NCBI GenBank assembly: GCA_949752735.1
Contig: OX457036.1
Span: 91,150,408 to 91,214,407, forward strand
Direction of reading: 5' to 3'
Source of the DNA: Lumbricus terrestris
Taxonomy: Eukaryota; Annelida; Clitellata; Crassiclitellata; Lumbricidae
Length of the DNA stretch: 64,000 bases
Positions 1 to 11,250 of this stretch are shown here, one piece after another. Below the pieces are notes generated by a model. That model was not told where the DNA came from. It searched no databases and saw only the letters and a list, made by a program, of their open reading frames with translations. A program made the position numbers and the translations under genes. Each line of letters begins with the position of its first letter. The stretch's first letter is position 1.

Positions 1-38
<38 letters not shown>
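1..38. repeat. (AT)n microsatellite, left flank of a transposon
   Basis: Pure AT dinucleotide repeat running off the window edge. A matching TA tract lies on the far side of the transposon at 2583-2619, so the element appears to have landed inside one AT tract. Confidence 0.95.
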
Positions 39-41
<3 letters not shown>

Positions 42-2579
42 GGTGCCCGTTAAAAAATATTTTCTGAATTTCTTATGTGGTACCCTCTCATTTTGTTGTC
101 TATCATGAGAGAAGTTCCAGGTAATTTTTTAAGAATTTTGGATGCATGTTTAGAGGGAGCTCAACATATGTGAAGTTAGCGAAATATTATCCGACAGCAT
201 GCTATTCTGACTTATTTCACAGTTATTTATCATTCAAATATTTTCAATGCAAAATCAATACAGCACTGTCAAATGCTAATCAAAACTGAACTATTCAGAA
301 TACTAATAACAATACTGCCACAACAAAGTACATTGCAGCATTTATTTTCGTTTTTAAGATGTAAGTCACTAGGGTCTAGTTGTCAGTGTATTTTGTTGTT
401 GTATCATCACCGACAAGTAGTGACTTTCTCGCTTTTGGGCACTTGGCTCTGTGGCTTGAGAAATTATTTCTGTTCATCGCTTGTTGTAATGGAGGTGTTG
501 AAGTCATATATCAGCTACACAGCTCACTCTACTCTGCCATTTACCACTGCCAGACTAGACTGTTAACATATTTCTTGTTTAGCTCGAAATCTTCACACCA
601 CAAACCCCACTTTGTCTGCCCATTTTGGAAGCTGGGGTGTCTAGGCACATGGCCCTGACTAGATTTTCTATTCCCCACTCTCGCATCATTGAAACAGCAG
701 CATTGCTAGTTGCTTCACCCTACAATCCAGAAGCTTTGTCACGTCAAGAGGCTGCTCCACATGCAAACCTGGTACCAAGACTGCGTCAACCTGCTCATTG
801 CCTGCAATATCTGGTAACATCTTGCCATCCCAATGTACAACTAGAGGTACGGACGGTTCGAAAATGGCTTTTCCAGCCTGAGCGGTATGTTGACGAAACT
901 TTAGTCTTGCTGTTCTGATGGATTCAGGATTGACGTTGAAACTAGACATGTCATGTCCAAGGTTTTATGCAGTCTCAGCCAGAATAAGTGTTGCTGTGAG
1001 GCTGCTGACATTGGCTCGATGAAGTGCAGCACTTAATTCTGCTGTTACAACAGGCACCGACCCTCGTTTGGTAGCTCTAGGTGAGCAGCGTGGTTCTAGA
1101 TAAGACTCAACTTTAGCAGCCATAGTGGCCAATTCTTCTTCTGAAGTCAATTCATCATCTTTCTGAACTGTGATATTCGCTCTCTTTCTGTCATCTTCTT
1201 TACTTCTGAGATAATGCTCACACTTCAATCTCTTTAACTTTCTGCCCTCTGTTCTAGCCAAAGCTGTGTCTACACCACCCATTTAGCCTATGCGTGGACA
1301 GTGTTGGTCATCCAAGAAAAACCTGTCTTCAGCAATGGTGGTCATTGACATAGCATCTGTATGTGACATGTCAAAAGTTTTTCCAAATCTCCGATCATAG
1401 TACTTTCATTAGCTCAGTTCTGCGATGCATGTTCTTATTCAGTTTCTCCCATCTATAAAACATGTCCTCCAACTTTTCAATGGCATTCCTATCAAGTGTT
1501 GTTGGGATACGGGCCATTGACCAAATGTGAAGAACTTCATGTACAACAGACCTTGAACTGTCTCTGACTGTCTTAGCAAGAATCTTGTGCCGATGGAAAA
1601 AGACAGACAACACCTGATTGTAAGTTGGAAGCTTGCTTCCACATGTATTTCTTCTGATACCGTATCAATCAACCAAATGTCAGCGGAACTATACGTGTGA
1701 CTGTTACAAGTCGTGAAGCAGCTACTTCTGCCATACTTTCTATTGGTAATTAACTAATCAATCTAAGATTTTAAATCCAAAAGACTGAAAGCACTATCAG
1801 TGATTTAGATATACTGCAGCTGCTTTAGTATGACAACTATAACATTGACACACTAAATACAACAGTTACTGCATCATTGCCCCAATTGCGCAGAACAGTG
1901 TGCACACTAAATAAAAAAAGGATTGCATATTTTTTAACAAAAGGAACATGTTGCAGCTAAATGAAAGTGATGGTGCAGGTTTCAGAATGCTAATTGCACA
2001 ATTAATAAATATAGCAATTTTACTGTTTGTGAGTACTGTATGGACATTGACCATAATAAGCTAAAACCTACTAACAGTAACCTTTTGTGAATATTACATT
2101 TTTCTGTTCTCTTTAAATGTAATTTCTTTACAATTTAGTGCTTCTTGTGGTTTTGTAGCGGGTCCAGCTATTTTTAAATTAAGATTAAAACCTTAGCTGT
2201 TTGTTGTGATTTTGTAATGACAAGGACTCATTTTTATACATGAACTAGCTGAAAGAATCCAAGGATAAACTGTTGACTGAGAGAGCAGCAGTACCGTGGT
2301 AATATTAAACACATTAATAAGTCTAAATAGAATAATAACAACATAATAGGCCTAAGTAACATGTGCAATGTGAAACAAAATGCTGTAAACAACGAAACTG
2401 GAAAAGGTACGAAAGATTGCGATATAGCATAAACTTTAGTCATGTTGAGCTCCCAGTAAATATTAACATAAAATTCTGCAATTTCACTCTGTTATTTCAC
2501 AGACCAGGTGTAACAACTTCAGAGGGTACCGTGTAGAAAATTAAGAATTTAAAATTTTCTCATTGGCTTAACGGGCGCC

Positions 2580-2582
<3 letters not shown>
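39..2582 (-). mobile_element. Decayed DNA transposon with 15-bp TIRs in an AT tract
   Basis: The left end reads TAGGGTGCCCGTTAA (39-53) and the right end TTAACGGGCGCCCTA (2568-2582). These are inverted copies with one mismatch. A weaker inverted match continues inside, with a GGTACCCTCT-type block near both ends. Both flanks are AT dinucleotide repeat, so a TA target duplication is possible but cannot be distinguished from the repeat. The interior carries a broken transposase-like gene on the minus strand (about 490-1672). I do not assign a superfamily. Confidence 0.8.
490..1672 (-). pseudogene. Broken transposase-like gene with an HWDGK motif
   Basis: Reading the minus strand gives a recognisable chain of blocks: VLHIWSMARIPTT (about 1530), FDMSHTDAMSMTTIAEDRFF (about 1360-1310), MGGVDTALARTEGRKLKRL (from 1282), PLVVHWDGKMLPDI (about 830) and RAMCLDTPASKMGRQSG (about 600). 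I recall this block order from predicted transposon-like proteins in many invertebrate genomes; the identification is from memory. It is dead: an in-frame TAA lies at 1283-1285, a second at 965-967, a frameshift falls near 1380-1395, and more stops occur below about 590. The C-terminal half is not readable. It sits inside the TIR-bounded element and presumably once encoded its transposase. Confidence 0.7.

Positions 2583-2619
<37 letters not shown>
2583..2619. repeat. (TA)n microsatellite, right flank of the transposon
   Basis: TA dinucleotide tract directly after the right TIR, a mirror of the tract at 1-38. Confidence 0.95.
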
Positions 2620-2621
<2 letters not shown>

Positions 2622-3579
2622 TTGCCTATATACAAAAGACAGAGCAGCGCAAAAGGAAAGAGTTTTTGCAGTGTTTATACTAAAAAGCAGTGACCGTAAT
2701 CTCCCAATCCTTGCCACTTCACAATGCACATTTTAACAACTTGTGTTAGCATGGTTAGCTGAGAGGAAAGTTCTTCAAAAGCAAAATGATTAAAACTCGT
2801 ATTCAGGTGTACAATGAGCGAGATGCGATTGCTGAATATTCGGCAATGCCGTTCATGGCAGTCGACTCCACTAAACAGATAATATTATGGCTCAATGTTT
2901 ATGACGACGTCATGCTTTTGCAGCTGTTAAAACTCGCAAGACGCTTAACGTTAAACGCACGATGTGCTGTGTTGTATTTGAGCATTTTGCAAAGCGCCTT
3001 CAGTAAGGTGAAGAAGGAAGCAGGTTTTGAGAAGAGAGTAAGACGAAGAGAGACTGCCAGACAGAATTGTAGAGCGAACAGAAGGAGAAAGCGCATTACA
3101 AGGAGATGGAATTGACGGGGCCATAGGGCATGGGCTGCATTTGGGGGGGGATACTCTCTTATTTAACTACAATGTGTAATATCAAGAAAGATTAGATCTA
3201 GTGTCGCCCTCCTACTTTCTCCAGTCTTGGGACTGGCACTACCAAAGTACGAGCAGTGACGTATAGTTACACTTATGGTCTTGACTGCGGGCGGGATTTC
3301 AGCACCGCATGAAACAGAGTTGGTGTCACGACGCGGACCCAGCTGTTCATATTTGCTACTCCTCTACACTGTCTACAGGTCTATTGTTACATCAGATGCT
3401 ACAACGAAAGTACAGTTTAGAGTTAACAATCACATGGCAGATATAATGGAAACGGGCTACTCGAGAGCGAGGGTTGCCATTGCAAATTCAAAACCAGAAA
3501 ACAGATCTGTTGTGCTTGAAATTAGAGAGAGGTAATTGAATGACCCGAACAGATGATCATCATGCGGTTTGATATCAGG
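2620..3579. other. Non-coding stretch with one receptor-flank relic
   Basis: No convincing gene. Short open frames at 2786-3115 and 3275-3535 show no recognisable motif. The one notable piece is 3200-3268, described separately. Confidence 0.5.
3200..3268 (+). repeat. Orphan fragment resembling receptor 3'-flanking DNA
   Basis: The segment contains TGTCGCCCTCCT, CTCCAGTCTTGGGACTGGCA and GAGCAGTGACG. The same string of blocks occurs downstream of receptor 1 (about 33325-33400) and receptor 2 (about 42410-42480), with a weaker copy near 40185-40230. Here no receptor gene is attached. Confidence 0.6.
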
Positions 3580-3588
3580 GTTAGTTAC

Positions 3589-4424
3589 CAGTGTTTAATC
3601 TAGACGTCTCTGGGGGAAAGTTCCCCCCCAGGATTGACATTTCCACCCAGAAAAAATTGACGAAATGATATTGGTTTTTAGTTACTGTTTCATCATTGTT
3701 TTACATGAAGTGTTATAATATATCGTGATATTATTTATTATTATAAGATTATAATGCCATTATTTTACTACTATAGCCTAATATATGATAATATCATGTT
3801 AAGATGGCACCTTAAAATTCTGCCATTGCAATGTGGAAATTCAAAAAGTTTATAATGGGTCACTGAAACAGTACAGCTATTTTGCTAAGATGACACCTTA
3901 AAATGCTGCCATTGCAATGTGGAAATTCAAAAAGTTTATAATGGGTCACTGAAACAGTACAGCTATTTTGTTAAGAAGACCCCTTAAAATGCTGCCATTG
4001 CAATGTGGAAATCCAAAAAGTTTCTAATGGGTCACTGAAACAGTACAGCTATTTTGTTAAGATGACCCCTTAAAATGCTGCCATTGCAATGTGGAAATCC
4101 AAAAATTTTCTGATGGTCACTGAAACAGTACAGCTATTTTGTTAAGATGACCCCTTAAAATGCTGCCATTGCAATGTGGAAATCCAAAAATTTTCTAATG
4201 GGTCACTGAAAAAGTATAGCTATTTTGTTAAGACGACACCTTAAAATGTTGCCATTGCAATGTGGAAATTCAAAAAGTTTCTGATGGGGAGGGGCACATC
4301 CCCCTCCCCATACCCTTCCCCGTCTCGGTGCTACGCGCATCACGAGCGTCCTTCGGACGTTCAAATGTCTCCCCCCCAGAAACCCCAATTCCCCCCCAGA
4401 GGAGGGGGACTAGATTAAACACTG
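3589..4424. mobile_element. Non-autonomous DNA transposon, CAGTGTTTAATCTAG family (copy 1)
   Basis: The ends are CAGTGTTTAATCTAG (3589-3603) and CTAGATTAAACACTG (4410-4424), perfect 15-bp inverted repeats. The nine bases GTTAGTTAC occur immediately outside both ends (3580-3588 and 4425-4433), consistent with a target-site duplication; a 7-bp duplication with a one-base-longer TIR also fits. Subterminal DNA is G/C-tract rich on both sides. The interior is an array of 86-bp repeats plus a palindromic CGTCC-TTCGGACG motif. There is no coding capacity. CAG...CTG termini recall hAT, but the duplication length is not the usual 8 bp, so the superfamily is left open. Confidence 0.85.
3797..4285 (+). 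repeat. 86-bp tandem repeat, about 6 copies
   Basis: The landmark CCATTGCAATGTGG falls at 3823, 3909, 3995, 4081, 4166 and 4252, spacings of 85-86 bp. Units also share CACTGAAA(C/A)AGTA and ATTTTG(T/C)TAAGA. The array lies inside the 3589-4424 transposon, and a related inverted array is present at about 10750-11240. Confidence 0.95.
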
Positions 4425-4433
4425 GTTAGTTAC

Positions 4434-5034
4434 TACTGGCGATAACATCCACACTTGCGTTGAGGACATTAATAACTATGGTATTAGGCCTATGTGCACG
4501 CAAGCACGAGGGAGAGAGACCATGGGCAGGGAAGGAAGAGACAGATTGGATGCGCCATATAAATGTATATGTGTGATTGTATGACCTATTTACTATTACA
4601 TTTGCAATTAGGCCGACAATAAACAGAACGAAAGTTCGCTCAGCATAAGTATGGCCAAGTTGATTTATTGTAAATGTTTACAACAGTTAGAAAGACGAAA
4701 TATTTCCCGTTAACTCATGACAAGACGAATTTAGCATTATTTAGGCTTTCTACGTTGGAATGGATCAGATGGATAGATGGATGGATGGATGGATAGATAG
4801 ATCTACATGGATGACTGGAAGCGCCTCTGAGTAGGCTTCTTGAAGGGGCGCTACATAAGTTTTCGGAATGAATGAATGAATGGATGGATGGATGGATCTG
4901 GTGGATGCCAAGTCCATCCAGGTAGGCAAAAGTTCTTGACCTATTCGATCGGTTCAGAAAGGCAGGTGGTTGGGGATGAAGAAAGTCGAATTGATAGCGG
5001 ATGAGATGATGAGATGCGATGTAAATGAACAGAG
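4434..5034. other. Non-coding stretch with short GGAT/GAAT runs
   Basis: No gene recognised. Short GGAT and GAAT tetranucleotide runs lie near 4770-4800 and 4866-4895. The intervening GGGGCGCTACATAAG-type text looks like the 3' tail of a retroposon but is too short to assign. Confidence 0.5.
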
Positions 5035-5473
5035 CAGGATGGATAGAGATGACAGAGTAGGATGGATAGAGATGACAGAGTAGGATGGATAGAGATGACA
5101 GAGTAGGATGGATAGAGATGACAGAGTAGGATGGATAGAGATGACAGAGTAGGATGGATAGAGATGACAGAGTAGGATGGATAGAGATGACAGAGTAGGA
5201 TGGATAGAGATGACAGAGTAGGATGGATAGAGATGACAGAGTAGGATGGATAGAGATGACAGAGTAGGATGGATAGAGATGACAGAGTAGGATGGATAGA
5301 GATGACAGAGTAGGATGGATAGAGATGACAGAGTAGGATGGATAGAGATGACAGAGTAGGATGGATAGAGATGACAGAGTAGGATGGATAGAGATGACAG
5401 AGTAGGATGGATAGAGATGACAGAGTAGGATGGATAGAGATGACAGAGTAGGATGGATAGAGATGACAGGGTA
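5035..5473. repeat. 23-bp minisatellite, about 19 copies
   Basis: Near-perfect tandem copies of AGGATGGATAGAGATGACAG plus AGT. Because 23 is not a multiple of three and the unit has no stop in these registers, all three minus-strand frames stay open and give the same 23-residue periodic peptide. These long open frames are artefacts of the repeat. Confidence 0.97.
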
Positions 5474-7208
5474 GGAGCAGAAGATGGAGAAGGAGATGAA
5501 TAAAAGAAAGAACAACATGCATCAATGAACATCTCACCCAGCTCAACGCTCAAATATATACAGGAGCTATAAAACTGGCCAAGGGAAAGAGAGCTGCTTC
5601 AATCAATCAATCGTAATCGTAATTTATATAGCCTATAGCGCCCTTTTAAGGTACCTACTTCAACCTGGACCTCTGGAGGAAAGGTTCACATAAGACTTTC
5701 TGAAGCACCTGGTGCGAGCGAAAGCCTTGAAACTGCCCTCACTAAAGAGTCTGGACGAAAGCTTTGCATCGGAGTCCAGTCAGTCCACAACCTCAAGTGT
5801 TTTGTCGGTGAATTGCACCAATCCATCAGCGTCGCTCCTCTACCAGCAAGTTACAGACTTCGACTTTATCACACAATGAAGTTTATCCTTTAATTTCGCC
5901 CTCTTCTCCGGATGCCTGGTTGATGCTTCCCGGGACTCTGACCTTTTGGAACTTGGACTGCGCTGAGTGTAAATTTATTGGAGTATGCTATATGCAATCT
6001 AGCGCTTACTTTGTTCTACTTTTGGATATTTGGACTCGTTTCTTATTTCTTTTTAAATGTGCATTTTGGCATTGAGAAACGGCTGTGCACCATGGTGGAC
6101 CTTCACGTTCCTGTTTATGAATAGTGATGAATCGGTTTCATGTGGTCTGTGCACTTTGTATCATTCTGCCTTTGGCTCTCAGATCATCTGACTGAAAATT
6201 ATCTGAAAGATATCGCTCGATATTCGACGGCAATTCCATATTTCCAACTCTTAATCCTTCATCTGTTTCCTTATTAAAGTACCAATGCTACTTCTGCTAT
6301 TTTTCGTCCTCTTAATATAGTTAATCGTAAATACTTTCCTCACTCTTCCTCTCGTGTTTTCTTCCTCAAGCCTACTTCATATTCCTTCTTTTACTCCTCC
6401 TTCGCCAAATACTCCTTTTTCTACTCTTCCTGCCATTAAAATCTCATCCTACTTCTTGCTATCTTCTCTACATGTAGACCTCCTTTAATATTCTTACTCT
6501 GATATCTCCATCTCTTCCTGCTTCCCTGTTTCTGAAATTTCTCCTCCCTTTTTCTACTAATTTTCTCACTTCCTTTTCCTTTCTCGCTTTTTTACTGACC
6601 TCTCCGCGACCTTTCCTCCTAATAGGCCTATACGTCCAACTTCACCCACTCGTCCAGCTATGCCAACCACTTCGTCTCCTATTTTCTCCTACCTTTTCTC
6701 TTCCTCCAAATTTCTTATTATTCTTCCCCCACCCACTCTTCCTGCGCTTTCCATTCCACCCACTTATCCTAATCCAGCCTGCATTCCCAATTAAAACAAC
6801 GACAACTCTTCAATTAAACTTTCTAATGGGTTAATTAGTTCTTCTTAAAAACACTTTCAACAACTGGTGCTAGTTTTATTTATTGCATCTTGCCGATGGT
6901 GGGATCGAGGACACAGCTTAATAAAGCCCATTCCCAAACATGTATGGTTCTTCAGCCCACACTCCCAATCGGTAATTGGCACGTAGGCATACACGGTAGG
7001 CTACACCGTGCAAACGGTTCGCTTAGCCCTCTCCACTCTGCATGCCTTCCGCAATCTCTCGTTTTAAGCTTCACTTCCCTATTCAATTAGGCTACCGTGC
7101 CAGAAAGCGCTGCACAACTATCCACATTCAAACACACTCATGCACATGCAATCATACATGCATAAGTAAAATAAATACATACTACGAGTAAGCCTATATA
7201 CATTGCTA
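5474..7208. other. Non-coding stretch, pyrimidine-rich in the middle
   Basis: No gene recognised. A (CAAT)n run followed by AATTTATATAGCCTATAGCGCC at 5599-5641 resembles retroposon tails seen elsewhere in the window (49260-49295 and 59155-59190). From about 6290 to 6760 the plus strand is strongly C/T rich without a clear unit. Confidence 0.5.
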
Positions 7209-7471
7209 TACATACATACACACATACACACATACATACATACATACATACATACATACATACATACATACATACATACATACATACATACATACATACA
7301 TACATACATACATACATACATACATGCATGCATACATACATACGAACATACATACATACATACATATATACAAAAATACATGCATACATACATACATACA
7401 ATGTCATACATACATACATACATAGTTTTACATACATACATACATGCATACATAGTACATACATACATACA

Positions 7472-7505
<34 letters not shown>

Positions 7506-7566
7506 CATACATACATACATACATACATACATACATACATACATACATACATACATACATACATAA
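7209..7566. repeat. (TACA)n tetranucleotide microsatellite, interrupted
   Basis: Long TACA repeat with a few interruptions (GCATGCA near 7325, TATATACAAAAA near 7365, AATGTCA near 7400, ATAGTTTT near 7425). The open frames across it encode only Tyr-Val-Cys-Met or Thr-Tyr-Ile-His periodicities and are not genes. Confidence 0.97.
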
Positions 7567-8410
7567 ATGCTTGTATTCATAATTGCATAGACCAACATAA
7601 TATGTGCACATACATGAATACATTTACAAGCAAACGTACAAATACATACGTATTCGCATGAATAATTATATGCATATATAGGCCTACAAGAAGACTGGTT
7701 ATGGGCTTATGGCACATGTAGGCTACGACTATTATAGATAATTATGACACAGCATGACATCATTGTATAACTTGATGTCATGCTTCGCTCGTCTTATTAT
7801 TGAGTCACGTAGCCTACGTGTGTGTCATTTCTAGTCATAGAAGATAGCATTCAATTTCTATGTAATAGAAATCTTTCAGTGATCAAAGTGGTGTCAGAAT
7901 GAGTGGGATAATCATGACTGTTCTAATTGAAGCACTTCGATATCCTAGTCTCTGCAGTTACTGTAGACTACAGACTTTGCTGTGGCTCCAGGTTAAACCT
8001 GTTCACATTTTTACACTAAATCCATTTTGTACTTTGCATGCAATGCAGCGAGGCTCGCCAAGACTGGTGAGTGCAAAGAAAAAATCCCAGGGGTTTGACG
8101 ATTTGTGGGATCTGACTGCTGGGTATTTTTTTTACAAAGTTTATGATTTACGCTTTTCTAAATATAGGCTACCAGGCTATAATAGGCCTATTATTAAAAA
8201 ATAACAGCTGGACAAAATCAGAATCGTTGGCCTAGGACTATACATTAAATATGATACAGGCCTATTTATCTCAAGGTCGTAGTACTCGTGGCTGCACTGC
8301 AGTTTTAGGCTAAATATAACTTGAAATTTTTAATTCTCTCATAATTAAAGCATATAAAGATAATTTTTTGGCCTGTAACTGATCTGTCTAGAGACCCGGA
8401 ATTTTTGTCG
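7567..8410. other. Non-coding stretch, nothing recognised
   Basis: AT-rich sequence with several TAGGCCTA words. The frame at 7899-8204 has no motif I recognise, and I see no repeat structure. Confidence 0.4.
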
Positions 8411-10005
8411 CCGGTGTGGCATGAAATAATGTCCGGCATGAAATTGTGTCCGGCTCCGCCCACTTCCGTTGTCAAGACAGTATTTCATACGGTACGTATG
8501 AAATCTTGTCCGGCATGAAATCATGTCCGGGCCGCCCACTTTCGTTGTGGAAACAGTTTTTGCTATTACAAACGTGAGATATTGTCCTCGTTGGAGTTTC
8601 GTCTCAACGGAATATCAATAAGATATGCGAAATAATGTTTGTTGAAGCAGATGAGAAAACAATTCTGTGAGCATTGGAATCATGGTTTTAATTCACGTAG
8701 CTTGTAGTCCGAGTCACGATGGCGCTAGTTCTATTTTTAGAAGGAAATTCCCATCGTGGAACGGGGCGAACGGGCGATATGTTGATACGTATGTAAACAA
8801 GTCTTAGAGTTGCACACAAATACGAAATTTAGGCTTTCATATATTGATATCTATCTTTTCTTGTCTACTCCAGTCATCGAAACAAAGCAAAAGGACTTTT
8901 GGCCAACACAAATTCCTCAGCGGAATTAGCTGCGTTAGGTTTTGGTCTGTTTATTTTTCCATTACATAGCGGTCATTATTGAAAGATGCTTTGTTTTTAC
9001 ATAACACAATTTGCCCTATATGCGCTGCATCCTGGGTCAAGCTCCATCATACCCGTGTGAGCTTTTCACTCCAGTCTCCGTTTCTGAAAATAGAAAAAGT
9101 AAATAATCCAACGCCCAGAAACCCTGCGGCATATTCATATTCGCATCCCGTTTCTCTGGGCCGTCGTTCGCTGCGGTCAGCTGCCTGCGGTGATTATCTT
9201 GTCACTTTTTGTCGTACCGCTACTATGCAGCGAAGAACATTTTCCGTGGTGGGTCCAGCTATCTGGAATGGCCTCCTGCGGCTCTCCGTTCTCTTCCCCG
9301 TGACTCAGTTGGCTCTTTTTATCGTCTTCTCAAGAGTTTTCTTTTTGACCAGGCCTGGGTTGGGAGCGTCTCTGCTTAGCGATCTGGAAGGGGAGCTATA
9401 TAAATTTATGTGATTGATTGATTTATTGAATATTAATAATAACGAGATTATAATAATACCCAATGCAATGCAAGACATGTATGATGTAGCGGAATCCATA
9501 TATGCGTACGTAGTTCACTTTCAGTTCTCCTTTTTGTTATGGCAAGCATATAATTATACGCATACTTTAGGTTCACTCTAGCCAACTTGTAGGCTTACGC
9601 TGTTGGCAAATATTGATGCTGTTAGTAAACGTAAACTTATAATAGGTCTACTATAGATAATAGATTCGATTTTATCTGACTGTAATAGACCATAAATTTT
9701 ATAACTTCGTCTACAAGGAAAAATATTCCGAAAGCGCAGCAAATTGCTTCTGTTTGCTATCATATTTTAAGTACTTCGTATCTTAGTCATTGATCTGTAT
9801 TTTTATACTATTATCTGCGCCTAATTATAGAGTTCGATGGCCTCAGTACGTCGTATAATTATCTTGAATATTTTGTTTCTTTCCCGGACAAGATTTCATG
9901 ATGCTTTAGCTTGACAGTTGCTATTTGATGTCATCGGTCACATGAACCAATGACAACGCTTTCCGGACACAATTTCATGCCGGACAACATTTCATGCCAC
10001 ACCGG
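8411..10005. mobile_element. Long-TIR element, CCGGTGTGGCATGAAAT family (copy 1)
   Basis: The left end begins CCGGTGTGGCATGAAAT (8411) and the right end is its inverse (ending 10005). The inverted repeat runs about 43 bp with a two-base difference and is built from the sub-repeat GGCATGAAAT-nn-TGTCCGG. Further copies of that sub-repeat lie inside each end (8506-8532 and 9892-9902). No clear target duplication is visible. A second copy with swapped internal arms is at 49310-50267. The interior carries a LINE 3' fragment (9150-9420). No transposase is seen. Confidence 0.8.
9150..9413 (+). pseudogene. LINE reverse-transcriptase C-terminal fragment
   Basis: The plus frame reads SLRSAACGDYLVTFCRTATM, then RRTFSVVGPAIWNGL, ending near ELYKFM. 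This matches the familiar C-terminus of non-LTR retrotransposon ORF2 (RSA..GDL.VP..RTATMQ.R.FSVVGP..WN.LP). It is 5'-truncated as usual for LINEs, and the 3' end runs into a TGATTGATTGATT tail (9412-9424). Only the last 80 or so codons are kept, and several consensus positions are degraded (WNGLLRLSV in place of WN.LP). It lies within the 8411-10005 element. Confidence 0.75.
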
Positions 10006-10497
10006 CCCTGCAGGGTGCAACGGAGTTGAAAACAAGTTTCCAGCAAAGTAGGCTAAGAAGTCTGAGAAAAATCGTCTTTTTAGCTATTGCTTTCTCAACC
10101 TTTCTGGTGTGACTGAGTCCTCTAATCGAAGGGAATTTTCCAGTAATAAGAGTTGTTTATTAATTTTTTGGGAAACTCCAGATAATTCCGGAGGTTATAC
10201 GATGAGGACAAATCGAATCGCGCTGGGCATAAAGCAATTGCTACCGACCGAGGCCTATCTCTCCGAGAAAATAACTGAACGGAATTTTTATTCTGAATAA
10301 TCGTTCAATCTCGGATGAAAAACCGTGGGACCGCTATGGGGGTTTCTATACTAATTGGTTCGAGTGAGGTGCGAGGGCTAATCTTAGATGACCCGATAGT
10401 TGCATGAAACATCGGAAGCTGCATTAAAACAGATGTCAGTTTAATGACTGATGATCGGATAAGTCGTGAAAATTGAGCCGTGCGCAATTATATTTGT
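10006..10497. other. Non-coding stretch, nothing recognised
   Basis: No open frame with a recognisable motif. It lies between the copy-1 long-TIR element and the hAT target duplication at 10498. Confidence 0.4.
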
Positions 10498-10607
10498 GAC
10501 GAAAGCAGTGGCGTCTAACCCCCCCACTTGGAGTGGGAGAACAAACCCCCCCATTTTCGCCGACTTAAAACAATTGTACGGGAATCTGTTCATATGTTAC
10601 GTAAGCA

Positions 10608-11250
10608 CAGTGTTTAATCTAGTCCACCTCCTCTGGGGGGGGAAATTGAGGTTTCTGGGGGGGGCAAGACAATTGAGCGTCCGAAGGACGCTCGTGATGC
10701 GCGTTGCACTGTGAGGGGCAGGGGTATAGGGAGGGGATGCGCCCCTCCCCATCAGAAACTTTTTGACTTTGCACATTGCAATGGTAGCATTTTAAGGTGT
10801 CGTCTTAACAAAATAGCTGTACTTTTTCAGTGACCCATTAGAAACTTTCTGAATTTCCACATTGCAATGGCACCATTTTAAGGGGTCATCTTAACAAAAA
10901 AAACTGTACTTTTTCAGTGACCCATTAGGAACTTTTTGAATTTCCACATTGCAATGGCACCATTTTAAGGGGTCATCTTAACAAAAAAACTGTACTTTTT
11001 CAGTGACCCATTAGGAACTTTTTGAATTTCCACATTGCAATGGCAGCATTTTAAGGGGTCATCTTAACAAAATAGCTGTACATTTTCAGTGACCCATTAG
11101 AAACTTTTTGAATTTGCACATTGCAATGGCAGCATTTTAAGGTGCCGTCTTAACAAAATAGCTGTACTTTTTCAGTGGCCCATTAGAAACTTTTTGAATT
11201 TCCACAATGCAATGGCAACATTTTAAGGTGTCGTCTTAATAAAATTACCG
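10608..11250 (-). mobile_element. CAGTGTTTAATCTAG-family insertion, inverted (copy 2, partial)
   Basis: It begins CAGTGTTTAATCTAGTCC, the inverse of the right end of the 3589-4424 element. G-tracts and the palindromic GTCCGAAGGACGCTCGTGAT block follow in the same order. The 86-bp array follows. The opposite TIR is not found before the hAT end at 12600. Instead more diverged units continue to about 11770, ending near CATCTCCGCCACCCC, a string seen again in the relic at 45680-46030. Confidence 0.75.
10750..11240 (-). repeat. 86-bp tandem repeat array, inverted, about 6 copies
   Basis: The landmark CATTGCAATGG occurs at 10774, 10860, 10947, 11033 and 11119, with a variant (CAATGCAATGG) at 11205. 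Spacing is 86-87 bp. This is the inverse complement of the array at 3797-4285. Confidence 0.93.

Noticed and set aside
3797..4285. Regularly spaced repeat resembling a CRISPR array
   Set aside because: The units are contiguous 86-bp tandem copies without unique spacers, lie in a TIR transposon, and the genome is eukaryotic.
4715..5553. Three long minus-strand frames (199-267 codons) across the minisatellite
   Set aside because: They encode only the translated 23-bp repeat in all three registers, with no independent domain.
7118..7661. Long frames on both strands through the TACA repeat
   Set aside because: Pure tetranucleotide-repeat translation, open because the unit has no stop.
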